DNA of 64,000 nucleotides from JAUWVG01 sp964633715 (lineage in GTDB: Bacteria > Acidobacteriota > Aminicenantia > Aminicenantales > Aminicenantaceae): assembly GCA_964633715.1 (NCBI GenBank), contig CAZWHQ010000009.1, positions 33,990-97,989 on the forward strand. Reading direction: 5' to 3'. The position numbers were made by a program, and so were the translations under genes. Position 1 is the stretch's first letter. Each line of letters begins with the position of its first letter. Of this stretch, positions 35,312 to 45,042 are shown in pieces. The notes under the pieces were generated by a model. That model was not told the DNA's origin. It did not search any database and saw only the letters and a program-made list of their open reading frames with translations.

Positions 35312-36750
35312 AGACTAGATTTCCATTCTTAAAACTGCGTACAAAGTTCATTGCGGCAATTTTTGTAGTTGTTGCTGTTTTTGGTCTTCTGAATATATAC
35401 GTCAACAAGCAAGGATCCAATAAAATCCTCCAGAAAGAAATAGAGAAGAGAGCCTTGCTTATCGCGCAGATACATGCTGTCTTCATTCCTCGTTTAATTC
35501 TTTTTGAGGATAAAATTTCACTTCAGCGCTTCATAAATGAAATTAAAAAGAGTGAAAACGATATTGCTTATATTTTTGTATTAGACAGTCAAAAACAAGT
35601 AATCGCAGATACCTTTGATTCAAATTTTCCAGAGGAACTTCTTGGTGCAAATCTAATACAGCTGGGCCAATCATTCTCCTGGCAAATGATCGTGGATGAA
35701 CATAATAATCTATATAGAGATTTGAATTACCCGATTTTGGAAGGAAAGCTTGGATATCTTCGGCTTGGGATAAGGAATAATGTGTTTATCCAAGTCACAC
35801 AAAAAATTGAAATTTTGCTAACGGCGATGGTGTTAAGTTTTTTAATCATCGGGATTGCAAGTGCAATTATTTTTGCCCGCTGGATTACCAGACCAATCTC
35901 AATGATAATTAGAGCATTTGGGACGATTGACCTGAAGGAGGAATTCAAATCAGTAAAAATTAAGACAAAAGATGAGTTTAATATTTTAGCTGATAAATTT
36001 AATGAAATGGCAATTAGGCTTCAAAGTACACATTCAAAACTACTAAAAACTCAACAGAGCCTTGCTAAATCTGATAAGTTGGCGACAGTTGGAGTGCTAG
36101 CTGCTGGATTGGCTCATGAAATCAACAATCCGTTAGCTGGGATAAAGAACTGTATAATACGAATTGAAAAGAAATACGGTCAAGATAATTATATTGATTA
36201 CTTTTCATTGATGATGACCGCGATTCAGAATATTGAAAAGATCGTAGGGGAGCTTCTTAATTATTCTCGTCAAGATGATTACCATTTTAAATTTTTTGAT
36301 TTACATGAATCAATTCTAAAAGCCATTAATTTAGTCGAATATAATATTAAAAAAAATGATATAACAATTGAAAAAAAATTTGATGAAAGAATTAAGTCAT
36401 TTTACGGAGACAGCCTGCATCTTGAACAGGTATTTATTAACCTATTAATGAACTCCGTTGATGCAATGCCACAAGGAGGGAACATATCTGTTTTCTCCAT
36501 CTTACAAAATTCTTCAATTTATTTGATCTTAAAAGATTCAGGCGAGGGTATTCCTCCTGATTGTATTGATAAAATTTTCGATCCTTTCTTTACGACAAAG
36601 GATTCTGGGAAGGGCACGGGTTTAGGGCTTTCTGTGTCGTATAATATTATTCAAATCCACGGGGGGAATATAACGGTCGAAAGTGAAGTAAACCGAGGAA
36701 CGAAATTTTCTATTGTTCTTCCATATCCCACAGCGGAGTTAACTGAATGA
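35308..36750 (+). CDS. Membrane sensor histidine kinase (AioS-like position)
   Basis: 480 residues. One helix near residues 13-28, a periplasmic domain of about 140 residues, a second helix (MVLSFLIIGIASAIIFARW), HAMP, then HisKA with the phospho-accepting His in AAGLAHEINNPLAGIKN and a HATPase with N, G1 and G2 boxes (LMNSVDAMPQGG, LKDSGEGIPP, GKGTGLGLSVSYNI). It overlaps both neighbours by 4 bp, so binding protein, kinase and regulator are made together. It probably reads the state of the binding protein. Confidence 0.9.
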   Translation: MKTRFPFLKLRTKFIAAIFVVVAVFGLLNIYVNKQGSNKILQKEIEKRALLIAQIHAVFIPRLILFEDKISLQRFINEIKKSENDIAYIFVLDSQKQVIADTFDSNFPEELLGANLIQLGQSFSWQMIVDEHNNLYRDLNYPILEGKLGYLRLGIRNNVFIQVTQKIEILLTAMVLSFLIIGIASAIIFARWITRPISMIIRAFGTIDLKEEFKSVKIKTKDEFNILADKFNEMAIRLQSTHSKLLKTQQSLAKSDKLATVGVLAAGLAHEINNPLAGIKNCIIRIEKKYGQDNYIDYFSLMMTAIQNIEKIVGELLNYSRQDDYHFKFFDLHESILKAINLVEYNIKKNDITIEKKFDERIKSFYGDSLHLEQVFINLLMNSVDAMPQGGNISVFSILQNSSIYLILKDSGEGIPPDCIDKIFDPFFTTKDSGKGTGLGLSVSYNIIQIHGGNITVESEVNRGTKFSIVLPYPTAELTE

Positions 36751-38087
36751 GAGTGATTATTGTAGAGGACGAAGATATTTTACGTATTTCAATTAGAGAT
36801 AACCTGGTTGATGCGGGAATGAGGGTGACTATAAGCAAATTTCCCTCTCAAGCTCTGAATTATCTTAAATACGAAAAATTTGATATAGCTCTAGTTGATT
36901 ACAAGTTGCCTGAGATGAACGGAGTTGAATTGTTAAAAAGGATCATGATGCTTCAGCCCGAATGTGAAGTGATCATCATGACTGCTTTTGGTACGATTCA
37001 AACAGCGGTCACGGCCATGAAATTAGGAGCTTTTGACTATATCACGAAACCTTTTTCTAATGATGAACTTTTATTGATCTTGAGAAGGATTGCGGAAATC
37101 AAGTCTTTGAAACAAGAAAACATAGAACTCAAGGAGCAGTTAAAAGAAAGGCACAGCTATCACAAACTTATCGGTAAAAGTAAATCCATGCAGCAGATTT
37201 ATGATTTGTTAGCGACTGTAGCCGATTCGAACAGCTCTGTTCTGATAACAGGCGAAACCGGCACAGGAAAAGAGATGGTTGCTGATGCTATTCACTATAT
37301 GGGTGCAAGGCAGGATAATCCGTATATAAAAGTGAGTTGTGCAATGTTTTCCAAAGATGTTCTTGAAAGCGAACTTTTTGGGCATGAGATGGGAGCATTC
37401 ACTGGAGCTGTTCATGAGAAAAAGGGAAGGTTTGAATTGGCAGACACCGGGACACTTTTTTTGGATGACGTGGATGATATTCCCATGGATCTTCAGGTTA
37501 AGCTCTTGAGAGTCTTACAGCATGGTGAATTTGAAAGAGTTGGTGGGACAAAAACGATCAGGCCCGATGTAAGATTCATCGCGGCATCAAAAGCAAATCT
37601 CCTTGAAAAAAGTAAAAAGGGGGAATTTCGAGAAGATCTGTATTATCGTCTCAATGTAATCCAGGTTTATCTTCCTCCTTTAAGAGAGAGGAAGGAAGAC
37701 ATTCCCTTGCTGATTGATTCTTTTCTGGATAGATATCCCTCCGGCAAAACCTTAAAGATTTTAAATCCTGCACTGAACTGTCTTTTGGATTATAACTGGC
37801 CTGGAAATGTAAGAGAATTGGAGAACCTGATAGAGAGATTATCACTTATTATGCCTGGAAGGAGTATTTCTTGTTCTCATCTCCCATCAGATATAACTTA
37901 TCGTGAGGATTATTCAAAGGATCAATCTTTAGAAGGAGATTCCTTTATTAAAAAAATTGCATATTATGAATATAAGCTTATAAAACAGGCTTTAGATAAG
38001 ACTGGAGGAAACAAGGCTAAGGCAGCAAGGATTCTCAACATAAAGTTATCTACGTTGAGAAGTAAAATCGAAAAATTCAATCTCTAG
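36747..38087 (+). CDS. Sigma-54-dependent response regulator (NtrC family)
   Basis: 446 residues: receiver domain with phosphorylatable Asp in FDIALVDYKLPEM, AAA+ domain with Walker A GETGTGKE, the sigma-54 contact loop GAFTGA (EMGAFTGAVHEKKGRF) and LFLDDVDDI, then a Fis-type helix-turn-helix (NKAKAARILNIKLSTLRSKI). All parts for activating sigma-54 polymerase are present. A matching sigma-54 promoter lies 116 bp downstream of its stop, facing the cytochrome-reductase operon. Confidence 0.95.
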   Translation: MRVIIVEDEDILRISIRDNLVDAGMRVTISKFPSQALNYLKYEKFDIALVDYKLPEMNGVELLKRIMMLQPECEVIIMTAFGTIQTAVTAMKLGAFDYITKPFSNDELLLILRRIAEIKSLKQENIELKEQLKERHSYHKLIGKSKSMQQIYDLLATVADSNSSVLITGETGTGKEMVADAIHYMGARQDNPYIKVSCAMFSKDVLESELFGHEMGAFTGAVHEKKGRFELADTGTLFLDDVDDIPMDLQVKLLRVLQHGEFERVGGTKTIRPDVRFIAASKANLLEKSKKGEFREDLYYRLNVIQVYLPPLRERKEDIPLLIDSFLDRYPSGKTLKILNPALNCLLDYNWPGNVRELENLIERLSLIMPGRSISCSHLPSDITYREDYSKDQSLEGDSFIKKIAYYEYKLIKQALDKTGGNKAKAARILNIKLSTLRSKIEKFNL

Positions 38088-38091
38088 CTCT

Positions 38092-38125
38092 AGCGAAAAT
38101 TCGCTTTTTTTAGCGAAATCTCGCG
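38092..38125. promoter_or_regulatory. Tandem palindromes: likely enhancer sites (or terminator)
   Basis: AGCGAAAATTCGCT (38092-38105) is a perfect palindrome. AGCGAAATCTCGCG (38112-38125) is an imperfect second copy, 20 bp on, that is about two helical turns. They lie about 80-110 bp upstream of the sigma-54 promoter, the normal distance for activator binding. The first is followed by a T-run and could also end the regulator transcript. Confidence 0.6.
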
Positions 38126-38202
38126 TTTTATTTTTTTATTCAGAGATATTATTTTCTTCCTAACTCATTTTTTTACAATAAATTAGACTAAAATTTGTCT
38201 GT

Positions 38203-38218
38203 TGGCACTTTTCTTGCT
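38203..38218 (+). promoter_or_regulatory. Sigma-54 (-24/-12) promoter
   Basis: TGGCAC-N5-TTGCT at 38203-38218 fits the -24/-12 consensus exactly, with GG and GC correctly spaced. It lies 146 bp before the decaheme cytochrome start. Confidence 0.85.
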
Positions 38219-38363
38219 CTTTATAAAAACGAAAATTGGAATTTTTTAAACTTCTTTTTAATTGGATTTATTCATATATTTTTGAGCATAATGACAAAAT
38301 TTTTTATGCAAATAAATGTGAAATCCAACACTTTCCAGTAATGGTTAGGAAGGAGAAACACGC

Positions 38364-39197
38364 ATGCGAATACATTTTCTTTTGCTGATCGGCCTTTTAT
38401 GCTGCTTAGGAGTTTCTGCCCAGGAACTGCAGCCGGCCGGATCCGAAGTATGCTTGGCATGTCACGAGGAAATTGGCACTTTCTTTAAGAAAGGACTTCA
38501 TCGTCATTCGATGTTCCTTGGGGAATCAGGTCAAGGATGCGAGGCCTGTCATGGCAATGGGTCGGCACATGTCGAAAGTAATGAACCAGCCGATATCCTG
38601 GGGAGTGCAGTTCTGGCTGAGTGGTCGAATGAACAGAAAAGCAAGGCCTGTCTGAGCTGCCATGAGGGAAATATTCATGGTTGGTCCTTCGCACCCCATT
38701 CATCAGATTTGTCGTGCTGGGACTGCCATGGAGAGATGCAGCATTTCCAGCCTATTGAACAACAGAAAAGGGCGGTTTGTGCAGATTGTCACAAAGACAT
38801 AGCCATGCGGACTAAACAGCAGTACCGTCACCCCGTGTCCTGTGAGGATTGTCATTCACCTCACGGAGAGGACTCGCGGGATATGTATGGTACGGACCTG
38901 TGTCTTCGCTGTCACTCAGAATATCAAGGACCGTTTGTGTTTGAACATGGAGCGGTTGACGATGGGTGCCAGGCTTGTCATGACCCGCATGGATCTCCCA
39001 CGCGAAAACTTCTGAAGATGACGGGGAATGGCCTCTGTCTCCAATGTCATGTTCAGAGTACTTTTCCGGCAGTCGGGAAAAAGGTCCACAACACACTGCT
39101 TGCTGGTGGAGCGTTCTGCTTCGACTGCCACACAGATGTACATGGATCCAATACCGATCCAAACCTGATCCGGCGGTTCAGGAAGGAGGTGTCATGA
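38364..39197 (+). CDS. Periplasmic decaheme c-type cytochrome (DmsE/MtrA-like)
   Basis: 277 residues with a signal peptide and ten CXXCH heme sites (CLACH, CEACH, CLSCH, CWDCH, CADCH, CEDCH, CLRCH, CQACH, CLQCH, CFDCH). Size and heme count fit the DmsE/MtrA group, which plugs into an outer-membrane porin and carries electrons across it. A good ribosome site (AAGGAG) precedes the ATG. Its stop overlaps the porin start (ATGA), so the two are translationally coupled. Confidence 0.92.
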   Translation: MRIHFLLLIGLLCCLGVSAQELQPAGSEVCLACHEEIGTFFKKGLHRHSMFLGESGQGCEACHGNGSAHVESNEPADILGSAVLAEWSNEQKSKACLSCHEGNIHGWSFAPHSSDLSCWDCHGEMQHFQPIEQQKRAVCADCHKDIAMRTKQQYRHPVSCEDCHSPHGEDSRDMYGTDLCLRCHSEYQGPFVFEHGAVDDGCQACHDPHGSPTRKLLKMTGNGLCLQCHVQSTFPAVGKKVHNTLLAGGAFCFDCHTDVHGSNTDPNLIRRFRKEVS

Positions 39198-41122
39198 AGA
39201 AGATTCTGATTCCTTTTATGCTAGTGCTGCTTTCGGTGAGTTCTTTTGCCTCTGTGAATTGGGTGAATATTGTTGCATGGGCTGTGACGACAAACATGGA
39301 TGAGAACAAGTTTCTGGAGGATGAAGGGCTTAGATCAGGCCTTGGCATCTCCGATATGTGGATCGGCAGTGAGAAGTTTTCCTTCGGCGGATACTATCTG
39401 CCCAACCATAATGCAGACCTACATTTATCATTCTCTCTCTCGAATAAATGGAAATTTACTGCAGGATTCAAACAGCTTCGTAAGTGGTGGGATACATCAA
39501 CAGGGCACGAAACCACCCCGGGTGGTTATTCTGTGGCAGATTGGGTGCCCAATTCGAATACAATTGAACCTTTATCCGATAAAGAACATTTGTATACCAA
39601 CAGGATTAAGCATTCCGTTCAGTTGGATTTTTTGGTGACGCCCTTGCAGAAAGTGTCGCTTGGTTTTCGTCTTAAAACTCATGATGGCAATATCACTCCC
39701 TTATTTCGAGGTTTTACGTATACCGGAAATGTTCCCTATGCAGCAACAGCTGCCGTAGTTCGGAATTACAACGGTGACAGCCAGGAAGCTGATCTAAAGG
39801 GGAATTTTGCCTTCAGTGGATTCCATCTCGATTTTGGTGCCTCCGTCCAATCTTGGAAAAATCATTACACCAACACCATGGGGACTTACGGTTATTCTGC
39901 CCAAATTGGGCAGACCTTTATGATGGATGACTATGACACGAATGTTTTTCATGCCAACGTCAGGTTGAGTCGGTCATTTAAACGGGGCGAGGTGTTTGGA
40001 GCATTTATTTACTCCCAGATGAAGAGCGATCCTTCAAATTCTTTGCTGGAAACAGGAACCTTCATCTCAGGGGGGCGTGAAGGCTCCGGCTCTGTATCAC
40101 TAGACTCTACGAGATGGCAGCTTGGTTTTAACTGGGAGCCTGTCAAGCGTGTTCTTCTGCATGCTGCAGCCAGTCGGTTGGATCGGTCTAAAGAGGGAAG
40201 CTATTCAGAAGTCCGCAACGATTACCTTTCTGTCTTGAATTCTGATTCTAACAGAGAAGTCTCCCTGGATCAGATTCGAACCCGTTTACGATTTTTGTTC
40301 AGGAATTTTCGAATGGATCTGTACGGTAAATATACATACCGGAAAGTAGACAGTCTGTTCACATCAGCTGTAACCAAAAGTCGGTTTGATAAAGATCTTT
40401 TGCAAGATCTGACGCAGACCAACCGGGAGTGGAGAGAAGGGATTCAGCTTTCCCTGAAAATGAAGGATCTTGCCCGTTTGTCCACTAAAGTAGAACTCTA
40501 CCAGCAGGATAAAGAAACAGATCTGCGAGATTTGACCTGGGGATACTATCCCGGCGATGCCGACACAAATGGATTAGACGGCTCCTATCGTCTGTCCCAT
40601 CAGCATGGAAAATTGCAGTTCTATATTCAAGGTCATGTACAGAATTGGGACCGGGACCTCGTTACTCCCTATTATGATCCGATATATGATCCTACACAGC
40701 TATTGGCGGAAACTTCAACACGAGGCCGCATTCAACAACATATCTTTACGACGGCAGCTCAAATTAAAAGTACAACACTTAATGTTCGTTTTGGTTATCT
40801 GCGAGAGAAGTTTTCAGTAAAAGATCCCTTTGTGGAATTCAACTATCAGCCTGTCGACTATGACCTGGAAGGCATGCTATATGGATTAGGTGGTGTATTC
40901 AGCGGACGGAACTGGTCTTTTGCCTGGGATGCCAGTTTCATCGATACGTCAGAAATTCAATCCCATGACCGCATCCGTGCATCTTTAGAATTTTCTAAGA
41001 TGTTCGGGGAAAATCATACCTTGGTGGCCACTTACAAGTATTTTAAATTCGATGAAATGGACTTCGAATTTGACGACTACCAGGGTCACTTTTTTGCCCT
41101 CGGTTGGCGATTCCAATTTTAG
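39194..41122 (+). CDS. MtrB/PioB-type outer-membrane porin
   Basis: 642 residues with a signal peptide (MKKILIPFMLVLLSVSSFA) and a long run of alternating amphipathic strands ending in WRFQF with a terminal Phe, typical of a large beta-barrel. The repeated 'DLxxxFxxSxxW' style segments match the MtrB/PioB/DmsF family that sheathes a decaheme cytochrome. The start at 39194 follows GGAAGGAGG; the frame is open farther upstream inside the cytochrome gene. No N-terminal CXXC of the Shewanella MtrB kind was seen. Confidence 0.85.
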   Translation: MKKILIPFMLVLLSVSSFASVNWVNIVAWAVTTNMDENKFLEDEGLRSGLGISDMWIGSEKFSFGGYYLPNHNADLHLSFSLSNKWKFTAGFKQLRKWWDTSTGHETTPGGYSVADWVPNSNTIEPLSDKEHLYTNRIKHSVQLDFLVTPLQKVSLGFRLKTHDGNITPLFRGFTYTGNVPYAATAAVVRNYNGDSQEADLKGNFAFSGFHLDFGASVQSWKNHYTNTMGTYGYSAQIGQTFMMDDYDTNVFHANVRLSRSFKRGEVFGAFIYSQMKSDPSNSLLETGTFISGGREGSGSVSLDSTRWQLGFNWEPVKRVLLHAAASRLDRSKEGSYSEVRNDYLSVLNSDSNREVSLDQIRTRLRFLFRNFRMDLYGKYTYRKVDSLFTSAVTKSRFDKDLLQDLTQTNREWREGIQLSLKMKDLARLSTKVELYQQDKETDLRDLTWGYYPGDADTNGLDGSYRLSHQHGKLQFYIQGHVQNWDRDLVTPYYDPIYDPTQLLAETSTRGRIQQHIFTTAAQIKSTTLNVRFGYLREKFSVKDPFVEFNYQPVDYDLEGMLYGLGGVFSGRNWSFAWDASFIDTSEIQSHDRIRASLEFSKMFGENHTLVATYKYFKFDEMDFEFDDYQGHFFALGWRFQF

Positions 41123-41133
41123 GAGGAAACGAC

Positions 41134-41529
41134 ATGAAAAGAATAATATTTGTATTGTTAGCCTGCTCGTTTTTAACAGGTTTGTTTGTTTTGGCCGATT
41201 TAGCATTGTCGGACCAAAACATGATCGCACTTCACAAGAGTACATCGGACCAGTACAATTCTGATTGCCTGGCAAGCGGGTGTCATGACACGCTGCTTCA
41301 GAATGAAACATCACAGAGTCCTCAGATTGAAGCCATTCATCAGAAGATGATCCCCTATATGCCGGGTTATAATCCCAGAAAGGGTCCGAATAGTGCGACT
41401 TGTCGACACTGCCACCGTTCAGTGGATTTAATTAACAAATCAGCTGCGACTCTTAGGAAAAATGTGTCCCCCCAAAACTGCGCTGTCTGTCATTCGTTTT
41501 CGGGGCCTGGAATTCTTTTGTTTAAGTGA
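41134..41529 (+). CDS. Small triheme c-type cytochrome with one CX4CH site
   Basis: 131 residues with a signal anchor or signal peptide (IIFVLLACSFLTGLFVLA). Heme sites are CRHCH and CAVCH plus an unusual CLASGCH (C-X4-C-H). The start at 41134 follows AGGAGG, 12 bp after the porin stop. It lies between the porin and the molybdoenzyme, so it may pass electrons from the decaheme cytochrome to the reductase. No close named family is recognised. Confidence 0.75.
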   Translation: MKRIIFVLLACSFLTGLFVLADLALSDQNMIALHKSTSDQYNSDCLASGCHDTLLQNETSQSPQIEAIHQKMIPYMPGYNPRKGPNSATCRHCHRSVDLINKSAATLRKNVSPQNCAVCHSFSGPGILLFK

Positions 41530-41538
41530 GGAAAAGTA

Positions 41539-44436
41539 ATGAAGAATAATGAATTTACAAGACGAAATTTTCTCAAAGGGAGTACTGCTGCCGTAGCAGG
41601 GTTAACGCTTGCGCCGAAGTTTTTCAGCCAAGTTAGGTCGGCTCCTGCATCCATCCAGAATACCGGAAGTCCTGATACCGTCGAAACCGATGCTTCCGTA
41701 GATGTTATCAATTCCGTTTGTCTAATGTGCCACAGTGCGTGCGGCATACGCGGTAAAGTAAAGGATGGCATCCTGCTAAAAGTGGACGGAAATCCATACC
41801 ATCCTAATAGTATGGAACCGGATGAACGGCTGCCCTATACAACATCGCCTGAAACTGCAAAACTAACTCCCGGCCGGTGCTGTGTCAAAGCTCAAGCAGC
41901 GCCGCAAACTCTCTATGACCCTTATCTCTTGAAGAATCCGTTGAAACGTGTTGGCGCGAGAGGAGCAGGCCAGTGGCAGGAAATTTCCTGGAAACAGGCC
42001 CTGGATGAAATTGCAGCTAAACTTGCCCCCTATTACGATACTCAAAATTACATTAATCCGGCATTTCCTGAATTCGGTAAAGTGTCTAATCAGATAGTAT
42101 TTTCAGCAGGCCGAATTGAACACGGCCAGAAAGAGTACACCGACCGGATTTTTAAGAGCGGAATCGGGACCGCCAATTATCGTCATGATCACACCTCAAT
42201 CTGTGAATTGTCCCATCACACAGCAGGCGACCTGGTTTCCGACAACAAAAAACATCATTGGAAACCGGATATAATCAATTCCAAGTATTTGATCTGGTTC
42301 GGCACATCCCCCCTTGAAGCGGGATTCCCGATGCAGGCCTTGGCCCGGAAAGTTGCCACTTTCCTGAAGAATGGAGGCCAGATGGTTACTGTGGACCCGC
42401 GGCTCTCAAACACAGCTGCAAAGTCTCAAACCTGGGTGCCTGTAAAACCTGGTACAGATGGTGCCTTTGCGCTCGGTATGCAGCGGCATATGATCACAAA
42501 CGGACTGTATGACACGGCCTTCCTGACTAACACCAAGTCCCAGGTGAATGGGGAGAAGTGCTACACTGATGCCACCTTCCTGGTGCGTCAAGACGATGGT
42601 AAATTCATGAAGAATGCTGCCGGAAAGAACATGGTCTGGAATGGCGGTGCTGCTTATGCGGCCGATGCAGCTCCAGGTTTTAAGGGCGAGCTGGATCCGG
42701 GAATTGTTGTAGTAAACGGTGTTTCCTGCCGGACAGCATGGTCCCTTTATGTGGATCAAGTCAATGAAAAAACAGTCACAGAATATGCAAATATTTGCGG
42801 AATCGATACAGCCGTTATTATTGATGTGGCCAACTGTTTTGCCGCAGCTGGGAAGCGTGCAGTGGCCAACCCTTACCGGGGTACTGTTAAGCATACAAAT
42901 GGCGTTCATGCTTTTATGGCTGTATCATGCCTGAATGCTTTAGTGGGCAACTTTGATTGGAAGGGCGGAAATTCTACTGGCGGCAGTCACTGGCATGAAG
43001 TAGGTGGTAAAAAGGCGGGTCAGGTTCCCCTCAAGACCGTCCCCGGAGGCGTTTCTCCTTCCGGTGTAGCGATAAGCCGCCATGGAAAGTTCTACGAGAC
43101 GGACGCTCCCAATCTGTTTGCCCGTGACGGATATCCGGCCAAGCGGCCATGGTCACCTTTGAATACACGTTGGAACTACCAGGAAATCCTGCCCTCTATT
43201 GCAGACGAGTACCCCTATCCTATCAAGGCTCTTATACTTTACTGGAACAACATCCTGTACTCCACACCTGCAGCTAAAGAAGTTGGGGCAGCAACTCTAA
43301 TGGATGAAAGCAAGATTCCGGTTCTGATCGCGTTCGACATTCTTGTGGGCGAAACTTCCGCGTATGCAGACTATTTGCTGCCGGATACAACTTGGTTGGA
43401 ACGGTACTCCACCCCTCATGTGTCTCCGGCTATTTTGACCATGACTTCTGGATATCGACATCCGTTTGTCGGCAGTTCAATTACGGCTACCGTTGGTGGC
43501 AGAACACGCTCCTTCTACGTTTCACCGAGAGCGACAGGGAATGTGGCCAAAGACTTCTGGCTGGGAACAAGCGAAGCGACCGGACCTCAACTTCTGGAAG
43601 ACATCATGATCGCCCTCGGCGGTCGGTTGGGTATCCCCGGTGTGGGCGCGAATGCTTTTAATACGGCCGGTGCAGCTGCTGGTTACGACTGGAGCAGCGG
43701 CCTGTATTCCGGCTCCGATTGGTTCAAAAATATCCGGAATAATTTTGCCATAGAAGCGGGAGTGACCGTTGATGATATAGAGAAAAAAGGAGGAGTGTTT
43801 GCTCCGATTACCGGATCCCCTGCGGATGAGGCTCATAGCTACAGTGGACCTTACATAAAGAATGCCTATAAAGGAATGATCCATTTTTATGTAGAGAGAT
43901 TGAAAACCACAAAGGACAGTATGACTGGGAAGACGTACAACCCGCTTCCTGCCCATCTTCCTATCTGTGATTCACTGGGAAACGAACTTTCAATATCCTA
44001 TTCTCACTATCCGTTTACAATAATTGCCTATAAAAATGTATACCATGCGCAGGGCCGAACTATCTGCAATCCCTGGCTTCAGCTGATCAAGCCTTCTAAC
44101 TTCTTGGATATTAACAGCCAGGATGCTCGTGCCTTAGGTGTCGAAACCGGTGATAGGATCAAGATCACAAATCCGAATGGAGTGAGCGCTGAAGGCTTGG
44201 CCTTTGTCACAGAGGGCCTCCGTCCAGGCGTTGTTGCGATTAGCCACAGTTTTGGACATTGGGAAATGGGTTCTAAACCTGTGAACGGCGGAGCGTCCGA
44301 TCCTGCCCGTGGACTTGGTCTAGCCCAGTCTCCTTTGAATATGTATGATCCGCATCTAAAGGACGTCTGTCTTCAGGATACAATAGGCGGATCTTCATCA
44401 TTTGGAGACACCCCTGTAATGGTGGAAAAAATCTGA
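41539..44436 (+). CDS. Tat-exported molybdopterin oxidoreductase (TtrA/PhsA/ArrA-like catalytic subunit)
   Basis: 965 residues. Tat signal TRRNFLKGSTAAVAGLTLAP; an N-terminal [4Fe-4S] site CLMCHSACG with a distant fourth Cys (GRCCVKA); molybdenum-domain motifs LYDPYLLKNPLKRVG, TSICELSHHTAGD (Cys a likely Mo ligand), LIWFGTSPLEAG, TVDPRLSNTAAKSQTWVPVKPGTDGA (shown in part) and the C-terminal cofactor-binding domain. The GNPYHPNS and LPYTTS spacing is closest, by eye, to tetrathionate-type and selenate-type reductases. Substrate is not determinable: tetrathionate, arsenate, selenate or polysulfide are candidates. Confidence 0.88.
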   Translation: MKNNEFTRRNFLKGSTAAVAGLTLAPKFFSQVRSAPASIQNTGSPDTVETDASVDVINSVCLMCHSACGIRGKVKDGILLKVDGNPYHPNSMEPDERLPYTTSPETAKLTPGRCCVKAQAAPQTLYDPYLLKNPLKRVGARGAGQWQEISWKQALDEIAAKLAPYYDTQNYINPAFPEFGKVSNQIVFSAGRIEHGQKEYTDRIFKSGIGTANYRHDHTSICELSHHTAGDLVSDNKKHHWKPDIINSKYLIWFGTSPLEAGFPMQALARKVATFLKNGGQMVTVDPRLSNTAAKSQTWVPVKPGTDGAFALGMQRHMITNGLYDTAFLTNTKSQVNGEKCYTDATFLVRQDDGKFMKNAAGKNMVWNGGAAYAADAAPGFKGELDPGIVVVNGVSCRTAWSLYVDQVNEKTVTEYANICGIDTAVIIDVANCFAAAGKRAVANPYRGTVKHTNGVHAFMAVSCLNALVGNFDWKGGNSTGGSHWHEVGGKKAGQVPLKTVPGGVSPSGVAISRHGKFYETDAPNLFARDGYPAKRPWSPLNTRWNYQEILPSIADEYPYPIKALILYWNNILYSTPAAKEVGAATLMDESKIPVLIAFDILVGETSAYADYLLPDTTWLERYSTPHVSPAILTMTSGYRHPFVGSSITATVGGRTRSFYVSPRATGNVAKDFWLGTSEATGPQLLEDIMIALGGRLGIPGVGANAFNTAGAAAGYDWSSGLYSGSDWFKNIRNNFAIEAGVTVDDIEKKGGVFAPITGSPADEAHSYSGPYIKNAYKGMIHFYVERLKTTKDSMTGKTYNPLPAHLPICDSLGNELSISYSHYPFTIIAYKNVYHAQGRTICNPWLQLIKPSNFLDINSQDARALGVETGDRIKITNPNGVSAEGLAFVTEGLRPGVVAISHSFGHWEMGSKPVNGGASDPARGLGLAQSPLNMYDPHLKDVCLQDTIGGSSSFGDTPVMVEKI

Positions 44437-44449
44437 TCGAAGGGAGGAT

Positions 44450-45010
44450 ATGATGACACAATTAGGTTGGAAAATAGACTTAACTAAATGTATAGGCTGC
44501 CACACATGTTCAGTAGCCTGTAAAGCAGAGAACAACACTTATCCCCAATCCTCACCAATCGAAGGGAGTGAGTTTGCTGCAAAAAAAGTAAACTGGCGGG
44601 ATGTGATTGAAAAGGAAATCGGGATCTATCCGAGGACAAAACGGGATTTTATCACTATGTCCTGCAATCACTGCACTGAACCTTCATGTTTAAAATCCTG
44701 CCCGGTGAGTGCGATCACCAAACGGGCAGCGGATGGAGTCGTGCTGATTGATCAGGATAAGTGCATCGGCTGCCGGTACTGTGTGTGGGCGTGTCCCTAT
44801 GGTGCGCCGCAGTTTAACTCCGTTACTGATAAGGTGGAAAAGTGTACATTTTGTTCTCACAGGCTCAAAGCAGGTTTGCAGCCTGCCTGTGTAACGTCTT
44901 GTGTTGGGCGGGCGCTAGAAGTAATCAACAATCCGAATTCTAATGGTGATGTCCCGGATGGTTTTGCAGATCCGACACTGACTCAACCAAACGTTACATT
45001 TGAACGGTAG
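44450..45010 (+). CDS. Four-cluster ferredoxin subunit (DmsB/PhsB-like)
   Basis: 186 residues with four Cys groups: CIGCHTCSVACKAENN, CNHCTEPSCLKSCPVSAI, CIGCRYCVWACPYGAP and CTFCSHRL...CVTSCVGRA. It is the electron-transfer partner of the molybdoenzyme, 13 bp upstream. There is no signal of its own, so it would be carried along by the Tat-exported partner. A GGGAGG ribosome site precedes tandem ATGs. No NrfD/DmsC membrane anchor gene follows. Confidence 0.92.
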   Translation: MMTQLGWKIDLTKCIGCHTCSVACKAENNTYPQSSPIEGSEFAAKKVNWRDVIEKEIGIYPRTKRDFITMSCNHCTEPSCLKSCPVSAITKRAADGVVLIDQDKCIGCRYCVWACPYGAPQFNSVTDKVEKCTFCSHRLKAGLQPACVTSCVGRALEVINNPNSNGDVPDGFADPTLTQPNVTFER

Positions 45011-45042
45011 GTTTTTGGGCTTAAGAGAAAAAGCGAGATTTA

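Noticed and set aside
39044..39193. Upstream extension of the porin reading frame
   Set aside because: It lies inside the decaheme cytochrome gene; the ATG at 39194 has the ribosome site and starts a proper signal peptide.
41539..44436. Naming the molybdoenzyme arrA (arsenate reductase) because of the arsenic genes nearby
   Set aside because: No ArrA- or ArxA-specific motif could be confirmed by eye, and the N-terminal region looks nearer to TtrA-like enzymes. Context alone is not enough.
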